From the NCBI GenBank assembly GCA_024277605.1, contig JAJRUU010000083.1, positions 1 through 15,457 of the forward strand: DNA of 15,457 nt. The letters are read 5' to 3'. The position numbers and the translations under genes were made by a program. The notes beneath the pieces were generated by a model that was not told where the DNA came from, searched no databases, and saw only the letters and a program-made list of their open reading frames with translations. The stretch's first letter is position 1, and each line of letters opens with the position of its first letter. Of this stretch, positions 1-7,687 are shown in pieces. Source of the DNA: a bacterium. Lineage in GTDB: Bacteria > SZUA-182 > SZUA-191 > JAJRXT01.

Positions 1-124
1 ACATTTAGTTGAAAAGTATAAATTTATCAGCTTCCTGTTCCCGCCGCCTTGGGCAAACAAAGCTTTATTGGACGTTGGCTCATGCACCTTATCTCACAAG
101 AGGTCTGGCGAATCTAGTCTGAGT
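1..124. other. 3' flank of the operon, no gene seen
   Basis: This stretch lies after the stop of the last minus-strand gene. I find no open reading frame, no GC-rich hairpin followed by a T-run on the minus strand, and no tRNA-like fold. It contains a short AT palindrome (ATAAATTTAT, about 19-28). Without a visible terminator, transcription may continue to the left beyond the window. The minus strand could also hold the leader of a further gene outside the window, but nothing here shows it. Confidence 0.5.
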
Positions 125-1267
125 TTATGAATAAATCAGGTTGTAGAGTGCCTCATAAACTGTTGCTGTTTTTTTTATAAAAGTGGTTGAATCAAAATAT
201 TTATATACCCTTTTTTTGCCTTCGACTCCCATTCGCAATGCGAGTTCATTATTAGTTAACAGCTTGGTAATAGCCGAAGCCAACGCCCCGGGATCCTTGG
301 AGGGCACCAAAATTCCGGTTCTGTTATGTTCAACAATCTCTTTTGAGCCGCCGACATTGGTGGTTACCACAGGTTTGGAAAGCGCCATAGCCTCCAGAAT
401 GACCCGACCGAAGGCTTCATTCAAGGAGGGTAAAACCGCCACGTCCGTACAGGCCACGATCGCCGATGCATCATTTCTTAAGCCGGTAAAAATGACGCGT
501 TCTGCTATCCCCAACTCGAGGGCTAATTTTTTTAAGCGGTCTTCAGCATATCCATCACCAACCACAAGTGTTTTGACGTTCAGCTCATCAGGCAATAAGG
601 GAATGGCTCTGAAGAGGTATTCATGTCCCTTTTGCAGATCTAAGCGAGCTACTATGCTTATATATTTCCCGTCCGGCACAAGATTGAATTCTTTTATAAT
701 TGCTTGCTTGTATTCATCATTTATGGCTTGAATTTTTTTTAGATCTATTCCGTTATGCACCGTAACAACCTTTTCCGGGCATACTTTTAACTGGGCCAAG
801 GTGTGGGTGCGGGTGGCTTCGGAAACAGTTATTATCTTATGCGGAATATAAGCCAGTAACTTATTATAAGTCCAAAGCGGGAAGTTCATCTTATGATTAC
901 CGTAATCATCTATATTGACATCCTGGTGCAAAGTAGTAAATATAAAGGGCACCCGGCTTAGTTTGGCTGCGACCAGCCCGCGCTTATTGGCATAATATTG
1001 GTGGCTGTGGACTATCCCCGGCTTTTCCCGCAGCATGAGCTTTCGTAGATTCTTTATAGCGGGGATATTCTGGCGCAACTCCATGCGTTCCACCCTCACC
1101 CCGGCCTGTTCCATCTGGTTTGCAAAGGGGCTCTCCGGGCAAACCAAAATAGTCCGGTAACCCAATTTTGTTAACCCCAGGCAAAGTTGGCGCACATGTT
1201 CTTGTGCCCCGCCGCCTAATTTTTTAAAGCCTGCGATGCGCAGGATAGTATGCTTATGTTCAGGCAT
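125..1267 (-). CDS. GT4-family glycosyltransferase
   Basis: A 380-residue GT-B glycosyltransferase of the GT4 type (Glyco_transf_4 plus Glycos_transf_1 architecture), expected to transfer a sugar from a nucleotide donor to a lipid-linked or core oligosaccharide at the cytoplasmic face. Visible signs: the N-terminal acceptor domain opens with an LGGG turn (17-20); HSHQYY lies near 88-92; ITVSEA near 146-151; HNGID at 171-175. The donor domain carries R208 and K213, which bind the donor phosphates in this family, and the E-x7-E pair E284/E292. I chose ATG 1267 because homology begins there; the frame stays open 59 residues further upstream, but that part only reads through the neighbouring gene out of frame. 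The start overlaps the upstream stop by 8 bases. Donor and acceptor cannot be told from sequence. It is the last gene of the block inside the window. Confidence 0.88.
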   Translation of the reverse strand: MPEHKHTILRIAGFKKLGGGAQEHVRQLCLGLTKLGYRTILVCPESPFANQMEQAGVRVERMELRQNIPAIKNLRKLMLREKPGIVHSHQYYANKRGLVAAKLSRVPFIFTTLHQDVNIDDYGNHKMNFPLWTYNKLLAYIPHKIITVSEATRTHTLAQLKVCPEKVVTVHNGIDLKKIQAINDEYKQAIIKEFNLVPDGKYISIVARLDLQKGHEYLFRAIPLLPDELNVKTLVVGDGYAEDRLKKLALELGIAERVIFTGLRNDASAIVACTDVAVLPSLNEAFGRVILEAMALSKPVVTTNVGGSKEIVEHNRTGILVPSKDPGALASAITKLLTNNELALRMGVEGKKRVYKYFDSTTFIKKTATVYEALYNLIYS

Positions 1268-2390
1268 TTTTTTCACCCAGCAAGCCTTCATATAGCGCTT
1301 TGGTGTCTTCATACATAGCATCCAGGCTGAAGAGCTTGGCCCGCTCACGGGAAGCCCGGCACATGGATGCTGCCAGCGTATCATCCTGCAATATCTTAAT
1401 GATTGCCTGTGCCAGCGCCTGAGGGGATTGTGGCGGTACCACAAAACCGGTTACCCCATCCAGGACAGCCTCGGCATTCCCCCCCACATCAGTGGCTACC
1501 ATCGGCACTCCGGCAGCCATTGATTCCAACACCACATTAGAAAATCCTTCTCGTAGTGAACTGAGGGCCGATACATCCATAATCCCCAAAATGTCGGCGA
1601 TGTTTTTCTGCGTACCGGTAAAAGTCACCTGTTTTGTTAATCCCAGTTCGGCGATCCGGGTTTTGAGCTGCTCCAGTACCCCGTCGCGACCCTCCTCTTC
1701 GCCCACAATTAAAAATTTTACCTGAGGGATGGCATTGCATACATACCGGGCGGCCTGGATAAAGGTCAGATGATCTTTTTGAGGTACCAATCTGGCGATA
1801 AGGCCCACCACTTTATCCTGCCGTCCTATGCCCCAGCGCTCCCGCTCAGCGGCAGCCGGTCTCTCCGCATCAAAGATAGAAAGCTCTATCCCATTATAGA
1901 TTACCACACATTTTTCGGGAGCTGTACCGGTTTGTTTAATATAATCATGCTTGACCGCCTCAGAAACCGCAATCACCTTATCCCGCCATCCGCTGAGCCG
2001 TGCATCCATACGGAGTTGGCGTTTATTATCCCAATGGTTCACATTGTGTATCTGGGAGATAACCACCGGCACCTTAGCCAGCCGGGCGGCTATGACACCG
2101 GATACGTTTGGCCGGTACATGTGCGTGTGGACTATGTCAATGTGTTCCTTCCGCATGTAAGCCGCGAGCCGATAAAGGCTGAGCGGGTGCAGTCTGCTCC
2201 TGAAATACTTAAGGCTGACGGGAATCCCCGCACGTTCAAAATCATCGGCCAGCGCTCCCCGTGCCCGTATACAACAAATTCGGACATCATACGTATTTTT
2301 CAGCTTGGGCAACAGCGCCAACAGGCGATTTTCCACCCCACCCACCGGCAGGTCGGATATTATTCTAAGTACTCGGGGTTTGGCCATCAT
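1260..2390 (-). CDS. GT4-family glycosyltransferase (paralogue of the gene at 3160-4284)
   Basis: A 376-residue GT4-type glycosyltransferase. It has the GGVE turn at 17-20, HTHMY at 88-92, VIAVSEA at about 139-145, YNGIE at 165-169, R200 and K205 of the donor-phosphate site, and E281/E289 of the E-x7-E motif. All of these sit at or next to the same residue numbers as in the protein encoded at 3160-4284, and the shared run of motifs (CC..RG.LAD, RGIP/AGIPV, HTHMY, SG..AA.LA.VP) marks the two as paralogues. Two ATG codons stand in tandem at the start (2390 and 2387); no clear Shine-Dalgarno precedes them, so translation probably depends on coupling to the deacetylase gene, whose TGA overlaps the first ATG by one base. 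The sugar transferred is unknown. Confidence 0.88.
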   Translation of the reverse strand: MMAKPRVLRIISDLPVGGVENRLLALLPKLKNTYDVRICCIRARGALADDFERAGIPVSLKYFRSRLHPLSLYRLAAYMRKEHIDIVHTHMYRPNVSGVIAARLAKVPVVISQIHNVNHWDNKRQLRMDARLSGWRDKVIAVSEAVKHDYIKQTGTAPEKCVVIYNGIELSIFDAERPAAAERERWGIGRQDKVVGLIARLVPQKDHLTFIQAARYVCNAIPQVKFLIVGEEEGRDGVLEQLKTRIAELGLTKQVTFTGTQKNIADILGIMDVSALSSLREGFSNVVLESMAAGVPMVATDVGGNAEAVLDGVTGFVVPPQSPQALAQAIIKILQDDTLAASMCRASRERAKLFSLDAMYEDTKALYEGLLGEKNA

Positions 2391-3163
2391 CAGTCTGTTA
2401 TAGTTCGCTTTTTAAGCGCCTTGCGTTTTTGCTTTCTGGTATGTTCATAATCATAAAAGGAACTCAGATAATAGCCGAATTTCCATAGTGGAGTGTCATT
2501 CCAGACGAAGACACGTTTCAGGGTATAAATATCCTCAGGTATATGCCGGTTGCCGTGTTCGGTAGCGCAGGCTCCCAAATAGCCGCTATGCTCGACCAGA
2601 CCCACCACGTGACTGTTGTATTCTCCATAGGGGTAACAAAAAGTGGTGATTTCCTGCTGAAGTTCGTTTTCCAGTTTTTTCTTGGATTGCACCAATTCAC
2701 GGCTTACCTCGTCTACCGACAACGTATTTAGTTTCCAGTGATTGCAGGTATGAGATCCAAACGATATGCCATGCTGTGCCATCTCTTTTACATTATCCCA
2801 GGACATTAAGGGTTCTGTGAGGGTTTCTTTGCTGTGGGGCCATTTGTTATCCCGGCCTGCAAAATCGGTTACCATAAATATTGTGGCGCTAAAGTTGTAT
2901 TTTTTCAAGATGGGAAATGCATATTCATAGTTATCCAGATAACCGTCATCAAAGGTAATAGCTACCGATTTAGGGGGGATGGGCTGACCACCCCGGAGAC
3001 TTTCTATAGCCCGTTCAAGGGAAATACTTTTATAGCCACGCTTATGCAGGTAACGCATTTGTTGCTCAAACCTGGCCGGGGGCACATATAAATTTATAGC
3101 CCGGGCGCCCGGTTTCGGCTTGTTTATTTTATGATAAAACAAAATAGGAAGTTTAGTTTTCAT
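2390..3163 (-). CDS. NodB-type polysaccharide deacetylase (CE4 family)
   Basis: A 257-residue carbohydrate esterase of family 4, which removes N- or O-acetyl groups using a divalent metal. Motif 1 is TFDDGY at 70-75, with D72 as likely catalytic base and D73 as metal ligand. Motif 2 is SHTCNH at 137-142, giving metal ligands H138 and H142. Motif 3 is CYPYG at 176-180: the usual Arg is replaced, as in the IcaB/PgaB-like branch that has AYPYG. The N-terminus (LPILFYHKI) is typical of the catalytic domain itself. There is no signal peptide or membrane segment, and the C-terminus is short and very basic (about residues 243-254). This suggests action in the cytoplasm, or at the inner membrane face, on a glycan intermediate rather than on wall polymer. 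ATG 3163 overlaps the upstream stop as ATGA and has an AGAGG Shine-Dalgarno about 6 bases upstream. It sits between two paralogous GT4 genes. Exact substrate unknown. Confidence 0.88.
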   Translation of the reverse strand: MKTKLPILFYHKINKPKPGARAINLYVPPARFEQQMRYLHKRGYKSISLERAIESLRGGQPIPPKSVAITFDDGYLDNYEYAFPILKKYNFSATIFMVTDFAGRDNKWPHSKETLTEPLMSWDNVKEMAQHGISFGSHTCNHWKLNTLSVDEVSRELVQSKKKLENELQQEITTFCYPYGEYNSHVVGLVEHSGYLGACATEHGNRHIPEDIYTLKRVFVWNDTPLWKFGYYLSSFYDYEHTRKQKRKALKKRTITD

Positions 3164-4284
3164 ATAGCCTCTTTTGTTTTTAGTAGATTTTGGTAAAGTG
3201 TGACCGTCTGTTCAAATACCCGTTGTATGCTGAAAAATTTCTCCACCCTAATTCTACCAGCCTGTCCCATGGTTTCTCTCAGTCCAGGGTTTTCTATCAA
3301 TTTGATAATTGCCTCTGCCAGCGCAGCAGGTTTTTCAGGGGGCACTAATAAGCCGCTGACCCCATCCTCAACAACCTCTGGGATACCACCCACCCGGCTG
3401 GCTACAACTGCTTTTCCCATAGCCATGGCTTCCAGTGCGGCTATGCCGAATCCCTCGGTAATAGAAGATATAACCATAATGTCAAAGATAGCCAAAAATG
3501 GCAATACATTATCTTGGCGGCCGGTAAATATTACTTTATCGGTGATCCCGAGTGCTTGCGCTTTTTGCTTTAACTCTTGCTCCAGCTCTCCCCCGCCGAC
3601 AATAACCAGTTTGAAATTGGGTAGCTGCGAATTAATAATTTTAACCGCTTCCAGTAGGTAGCTAAACCCTTTAAAGCGTACTAGCCGCCCGATAGCTCCA
3701 AATACCAACTCATCTTTTTCTAGGCCCAGTTTTTCCTTTTGACGGTCCACATCCACTGGCTTACTGAACCCGTTCAGGTCTATCCCATTATGTATGGTTA
3801 CTATTTTCTGCGGTTCGAGATGTAGTTTTTCCACCAGGCCTTGTTTTATTACATTAGAAACGGCTACCACTTTATCAGCCCGGTTAAATAATTTAGCTGC
3901 AATCCATATTCGCTGTTTGGTACGCCATTCATGTAAAGCGTGCATATGGGTAATGATAATTGGAACCCCGGCTAATTTAGCGGCGACTATCCCGGAGATA
4001 CTGCTGGCATACATATGGGTGTGGACAATTTTTATCTCTGCCCTTTGCATGAGCCGTACCAGCCAATAAATTCCCAGCGGATCCCAGCGGCTTTTAAGCT
4101 TTATCAGCCGGACAGGAATTCCTCGGGCTGCTATTACATCTGCCAGCTTACCTCGCTTATGAGTGCAGCACACATTTATGTTGAAAAACTCCCGGTTTAA
4201 TCGTGGTAGTAAATCAACTAAGCTTTGTTCCACCCCTCCGCCAGGCAATTGGGTTATTACATGCAGCACGTTTATTTTATTCAT
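3160..4284 (-). CDS. GT4-family glycosyltransferase (paralogue of the gene at 1260-2390)
   Basis: A 374-residue GT4-type glycosyltransferase: GGG turn at 15-17, HTHMY at 88-92, VVAVSN near 139-144, HNGID at 165-169, donor-site R200 and K205, and E277/E285 of the E-x7-E motif. It aligns without obvious large gaps to the protein at 1260-2390, so a duplication is likely. The start is uncertain. ATG 4284 is preceded by GGAG at a short spacing of 3 bases. An in-frame TTG at 4293 directly follows the upstream TAA and has AAAGAG at a better spacing; it would add three residues. I prefer the ATG because it matches where the paralogue begins. Donor and acceptor are not predictable from sequence. Confidence 0.87.
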   Translation of the reverse strand: MNKINVLHVITQLPGGGVEQSLVDLLPRLNREFFNINVCCTHKRGKLADVIAARGIPVRLIKLKSRWDPLGIYWLVRLMQRAEIKIVHTHMYASSISGIVAAKLAGVPIIITHMHALHEWRTKQRIWIAAKLFNRADKVVAVSNVIKQGLVEKLHLEPQKIVTIHNGIDLNGFSKPVDVDRQKEKLGLEKDELVFGAIGRLVRFKGFSYLLEAVKIINSQLPNFKLVIVGGGELEQELKQKAQALGITDKVIFTGRQDNVLPFLAIFDIMVISSITEGFGIAALEAMAMGKAVVASRVGGIPEVVEDGVSGLLVPPEKPAALAEAIIKLIENPGLRETMGQAGRIRVEKFFSIQRVFEQTVTLYQNLLKTKEAI

Positions 4285-4293
4285 CAGCTCCAA

Positions 4294-5031
4294 TTACAAC
4301 TCTTTGCTGGTGTATTTTATTTGTCTTTTCTGCATCCAGCGCACGGCGAATAAGTCATTGATACCGGCCCACAAGCGGTTGGAGATATTGTATTTGGATT
4401 TGCCATGCAGCCGGAGGCGGTGATTCACCTGCACCTCAGCTACCCGGGCGCCTTCCAGCTTAAGCAAGGTGGGTAAAAAGCGGTGCAGGCCGTTATATAG
4501 TCTTAGCTTAGCCAGGTATTCCTGCTTATACGCCTTGAGGGTGCAGCCGACATCGGTGACCGTTTCCCGGGTGGCCCGGTTTCTGACGCTATTGGCGATG
4601 CGGGACGAGACCCGGCGCACGAAGTTGTCCTGCCGCTTCATGCGGCAGCCGATAACCACATCATATTCGCCCAGTTTGCTCAATAGTTTGGGAATATCGG
4701 CCGGGTCGTTCTGCAAATCGGCGTCCAGGCTTACTACCCAGTCGCCCCGTGCCCACTCAAAGCCGGCGGCCAGGGCGGCGGTTAAGCCGTGGTTTTTATC
4801 CAGGCAGATAATGCGGATGTTTAAATCCCGATACATATCCCGCAAGCGTTGCATTTCCCCCAGGCTGCCGTCGTTGCTGCCGTCGTTGACCAGCACAATC
4901 TCGGTATTATACTTTAAGCCCTGGATAACGCTGTGTAACTCCTTGATCAGCTCCGAGAGGTTGTCCCGTTCGTTGTAAACCGGCAGCACGATGGAGATTT
5001 CCGGTTTTTTAGCTGGCGCTTGTCCGCTCAT
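4294..5031 (-). CDS. DPM1-like GT2 glycosyltransferase (polyprenyl-phosphate sugar synthase)
   Basis: A 245-residue GT2 enzyme of the dolichol-phosphate-mannose synthase type. It is expected to join a sugar from a nucleotide donor to undecaprenyl phosphate on the cytoplasmic side. Motifs: VLPVYNE at 15-21, VNDGSNDGS at 48-56, and DADLQNDP at 103-110, which holds the metal-binding DAD and the family-typical LQNDP. The C-terminal HGKSKYN (209-215) matches the RxGxSKY lipid-substrate region. No C-terminal transmembrane pair follows, unlike the longer ArnC and GtrB forms, so the enzyme would be peripheral. ATG 5031 overlaps the upstream TGA as ATGA, with GAGG about 8 bases upstream. It lies directly behind the GT87-type gene and one gene from the LAB_N gene, which supports a lipid-linked-sugar role. 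Glucose, mannose or another sugar are all possible. Confidence 0.87.
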   Translation of the reverse strand: MSGQAPAKKPEISIVLPVYNERDNLSELIKELHSVIQGLKYNTEIVLVNDGSNDGSLGEMQRLRDMYRDLNIRIICLDKNHGLTAALAAGFEWARGDWVVSLDADLQNDPADIPKLLSKLGEYDVVIGCRMKRQDNFVRRVSSRIANSVRNRATRETVTDVGCTLKAYKQEYLAKLRLYNGLHRFLPTLLKLEGARVAEVQVNHRLRLHGKSKYNISNRLWAGINDLFAVRWMQKRQIKYTSKEL

Positions 5032-6278
5032 AGCAGCACCTCGTCCATTTGACTGACCCGCCTGTGGTTGATAATAAGGTAGATGAACAAAATCAAGGCC
5101 GCCAGGCCCATGACCGAATACCCCAGCGCCAGAGTGGATAAATGTTCGCCCCCAAAGGCCTTATGTTCCAGGGACAGCAGAAAATAGCCGCCGGTAAGCA
5201 CGGCCAGCAACGAGCGGCGCGGCAGGCTATCTAGCCTCTGTCGGGGCAACGCCAGAGATAGCAGCAGACTGTAGGGGAAATACAGGGTCAGAAAATGAGC
5301 CCCCCTGGCCTCGGGACTTACAATCAACATCAAGCAGAACAAGATACAGAATTCCCACAGCCAGCTCAAATGGTTGGAGCGGGGAGTTCTTCCCCTGGTG
5401 ACCCACAGTGCCAGCCCGATCCAGAAAGCGCTTAAGGCAAGGGCGATGGCCTTGGCCTTTTTGTGCCCCAACTCCGTCAGGTTTATATACACCGGGCCTT
5501 GCCGGAAAGCCGTGGTCTTATCCACCCGATGCATCAGGGCATAGGTCAGCACCTGGATGGATTGCCCGTACACCGTCTGGCTGCCGGACATGCTATTTAC
5601 CCGGGCGCTGCCTTCTTCTAAATAGCGCTGCATCATCCGGGAATAATAAGTAGGCCCCATGGCTATAACCGGCAGGATAACAAGCAGCAGCAACATTGCC
5701 GAAAGTAAGCCGTAAATTACCCGCCACTGCCGCTTCCATAAGAAATATATACCGAAGAAAATGGGCATAAACTTTAATACCGCCGCCAAACCGATAAAAC
5801 TGCCGGAGATAAAATCACGCCGACGGATAAAGAAATATAAGCCTATCACCGTAAAACAGAACACCGGAAAGTTTACCTGTCCCAGTTTCAAATTGGTCCA
5901 CAACAGACCTGCGAAAAGGGTAGTGGCTATCAGCCAGCCTTTGGCTGAGAGGGGACTCAGTAACTGGTAGAGCATGTAAAAAACGACCAGTGCCAGCCCA
6001 ACATTGAAGGTAAGCCACAGGCTCTGGGCTATATGTACCGGCCAAACGGCGAAGACCGTAAACAGTACCGCATTTACCGGAAAGTATTTGAATTTCAATC
6101 CCCCCCTGGCTGCGTCGTAAATGTCCCCGCCTTTAAGCAGTGTCTGGGTGGCCAGGTAGTGATACTTAAAATCGGTGCGTACTTTGCCGGTTTTCAGGTG
6201 ATAAATCAAATCCAGGCCAAAGACCAGCCCCAAAAAAAGCAAGACCAGCCACCAGTGTTTTTTCAATTCAAAGCGCAT
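5028..6278 (-). CDS. Polytopic membrane glycosyltransferase, GT87/DUF2029 type
   Basis: A 416-residue integral membrane protein with roughly ten hydrophobic segments, the first at about 9-26. It resembles the GT-C fold enzymes of the GT87 (DUF2029) family, such as mycobacterial PimE, which take a sugar from polyprenyl phosphate on the outer side of the membrane. The first external loop has DFKYHY starting at D36, the expected catalytic Asp position, followed by GGDIYD (50-55) and FKYFP (63-67). GQVNFP (133-138) and LKFMPIFFG (168-176) are further family-like signatures. ATG 6278 has GAGG, overlapping the stop of the LAB_N gene, at good spacing. The downstream DPM1-like gene would supply its lipid-linked donor. 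Acceptor unknown; an oligosaccharide or lipid is inferred. Another GT-C family cannot be fully excluded. Confidence 0.82.
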   Translation of the reverse strand: MRFELKKHWWLVLLFLGLVFGLDLIYHLKTGKVRTDFKYHYLATQTLLKGGDIYDAARGGLKFKYFPVNAVLFTVFAVWPVHIAQSLWLTFNVGLALVVFYMLYQLLSPLSAKGWLIATTLFAGLLWTNLKLGQVNFPVFCFTVIGLYFFIRRRDFISGSFIGLAAVLKFMPIFFGIYFLWKRQWRVIYGLLSAMLLLLVILPVIAMGPTYYSRMMQRYLEEGSARVNSMSGSQTVYGQSIQVLTYALMHRVDKTTAFRQGPVYINLTELGHKKAKAIALALSAFWIGLALWVTRGRTPRSNHLSWLWEFCILFCLMLIVSPEARGAHFLTLYFPYSLLLSLALPRQRLDSLPRRSLLAVLTGGYFLLSLEHKAFGGEHLSTLALGYSVMGLAALILFIYLIINHRRVSQMDEVLL

Positions 6279-6284
6279 AAAACC

Positions 6285-6545
6285 TCAAGCCGCCTGGCGG
6301 ATAAGGAATAAATTGCGGGCGTAGATAAAGCAGCCGGTACTCTGTCCCAGAATAAATACCGGGTCCCGGCGGTAGATGGCGTAGACCAGCAGGGTTAAGC
6401 CCCCGACAATACTCAAATACCAGAACGATACGGGTATCACGCTTTTTTTGGCCCGTTCGCTGGCAATCCATTGTATCAGAAAACGAAGCGCAAATAAAAA
6501 CTGCCCCCCAAAGCCGACAACCAACCACAGGGTTTTATAGTTCAT
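6285..6545 (-). CDS. Small LAB_N-domain membrane protein
   Basis: An 86-residue membrane protein made almost entirely of a LAB_N domain (named after the N-terminus of some lipid-A-disaccharide synthases; PQ-loop-like). It has three hydrophobic segments, at about 5-24, 38-58 and 63-80. Recognisable family positions are RFLIQW (21-26), SERAKKSV (29-36), FWYLS (41-45), RRDPVFI (59-65), GQSTG (67-71) and a final YARNL. Such free-standing proteins often sit beside DPM1-like GT2 and GT-C genes, as here. A role in moving or presenting the polyprenyl-phosphate sugar across the membrane is an attractive inference but unproven. ATG 6545 overlaps the upstream TAA by one base, with AAGGAG about 11 bases before it. 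A second frame over the same bases is only a shadow. Confidence 0.85.
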   Translation of the reverse strand: MNYKTLWLVVGFGGQFLFALRFLIQWIASERAKKSVIPVSFWYLSIVGGLTLLVYAIYRRDPVFILGQSTGCFIYARNLFLIRQAA

Positions 6546-7687
6546 TACTCAATTGTCTCCTTTTTTTCAACGTCATTTAACAATTCATAATACAACTCCT
6601 CCAGCCTGGATATACGGGTGGTGGTGGTGAAGTTTTGCCTGATAAGTTTATAGCCCTCCTCACCCATCAGCCGCCGCTCCTCAGGATGTTGAATAAGATA
6701 ACTCATGGCCTCCGCCAGAGCCTGATGATTATTGGGCGGTATAAGCAGGCCGGTATGTTGATGGGTAATTAACTCGCGATTGCCCCCGACATCGGAACTA
6801 ATAGCCGGTTTTTTCATGGCCAGGGACTCCCGCAGGGTACCGGTAAGCCCCTCGCCTGAAACAGAACAAATTACGGTAAAATCCATCGCCGCTAAAAGCT
6901 GGGGTACGTCCCTGCGATAACCGGTAAATATTACCTTGTCATCTAACCCCAATTCGGCCCTTAATTTTATGAGTTGTCTCGCCCAGGCTTTATCATCCTC
7001 CTTGCCCACGATTAGAATAAGGGTGTTGGGATGTGCGTCCACTACCTTACGGGCGGCGTGTAGCAACAGATCGTGCCCCTTCCAGTTGCGCAGATTGGCG
7101 ATATTCCCTATTACGGTGGTGCCTGCCGAAATTCCGAACTCAGCTAAGACGGCATCGGGCTTAATCCGCCAATCAAAGAGCGCCAAATCAGTACCCCCAT
7201 AAACCACCCTGACCTTGTCAGGATCGAGCTTGCCGCTTTTAATTAGTATTTGCCTTACGTCTTCAGAGACAGCTATAATACGGCCTACATTTTTCCATTT
7301 GTATTTGATTCGATTAAACACATCCAGCGGAAAACTCACCCCCCGGTTAACCACAAATACGGGGACTTTAGCTAGGCATGCAGCCGGATAGGCCAGGCTA
7401 TGAGCCAGCCCTTTGTGTACATGCACCACATCCGTTTTTTCTTCTTTCATTAATTTATATAATGCCATGCTGGAGGATAAGTCAAACTCGCTCTTCATTT
7501 TAATTTCGACTACCGTTATGTTGCTATTATCCAGCTCCTCCTTGCTGCGCAAAAGCGGTCGACATACAAAGCTCACCCGATGTCCCCGTTGTGCCAGCTC
7601 CCTGGCCAGTTGAAAGGCCTGTCGGGAGCCGCCGCTGCTTATGCTCGATTTGGAGATTATTTGTAATATGCTTAATTTTCTTGACAT
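6545..7687 (-). CDS. GT4-family glycosyltransferase
   Basis: A 380-residue GT4-type glycosyltransferase. The N-terminal domain has a GGS turn (19-21) and VVHVHKG (87-93). IIAVSED lies at 137-143 and VYGGTD at 162-167. In the donor site the usual Arg is Asn (N198) while K203 is kept, and the E-x7-E pair is E279/E287 in EGLTGTLRE. The start overlaps the end of the upstream gene by 16 bases and no good Shine-Dalgarno is visible, so reinitiation or coupling is likely. The protein shares its organisation (loop before the H-x-H motif, VVxR after it) with the next two genes upstream in transcription, suggesting one subfamily. Sugar specificity is unknown. Confidence 0.86.
   Translation of the reverse strand: MSRKLSILQIISKSSISSGGSRQAFQLARELAQRGHRVSFVCRPLLRSKEELDNSNITVVEIKMKSEFDLSSSMALYKLMKEEKTDVVHVHKGLAHSLAYPAACLAKVPVFVVNRGVSFPLDVFNRIKYKWKNVGRIIAVSEDVRQILIKSGKLDPDKVRVVYGGTDLALFDWRIKPDAVLAEFGISAGTTVIGNIANLRNWKGHDLLLHAARKVVDAHPNTLILIVGKEDDKAWARQLIKLRAELGLDDKVIFTGYRRDVPQLLAAMDFTVICSVSGEGLTGTLRESLAMKKPAISSDVGGNRELITHQHTGLLIPPNNHQALAEAMSYLIQHPEERRLMGEEGYKLIRQNFTTTTRISRLEELYYELLNDVEKKETIE

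Noticed and set aside
48..92. Resemblance to a c-di-GMP (GEMM) riboswitch core, GGGCAAAC followed by GACG
   Set aside because: The GNRA-capped stem, the CGCAAAGCC segment and the second half of the fold are missing, and no gene follows on the plus strand.
1265..1444. 59-residue N-terminal extension of the first GT4 gene
   Set aside because: It lies wholly inside the neighbouring gene in another frame, has no family-like sequence, and the ATG at 1267 gives the normal GT4 start.
1770..2450. 226-codon open frame on the plus strand
   Set aside because: It is antisense to the end of the deacetylase and to a well-supported GT4 gene, with odd composition and no recognisable domain; a shadow frame.
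6268..6528. Second minus-strand frame over the LAB_N gene
   Set aside because: The other frame has clear LAB_N motifs, a ribosome site and an operon-like junction; this one has none.
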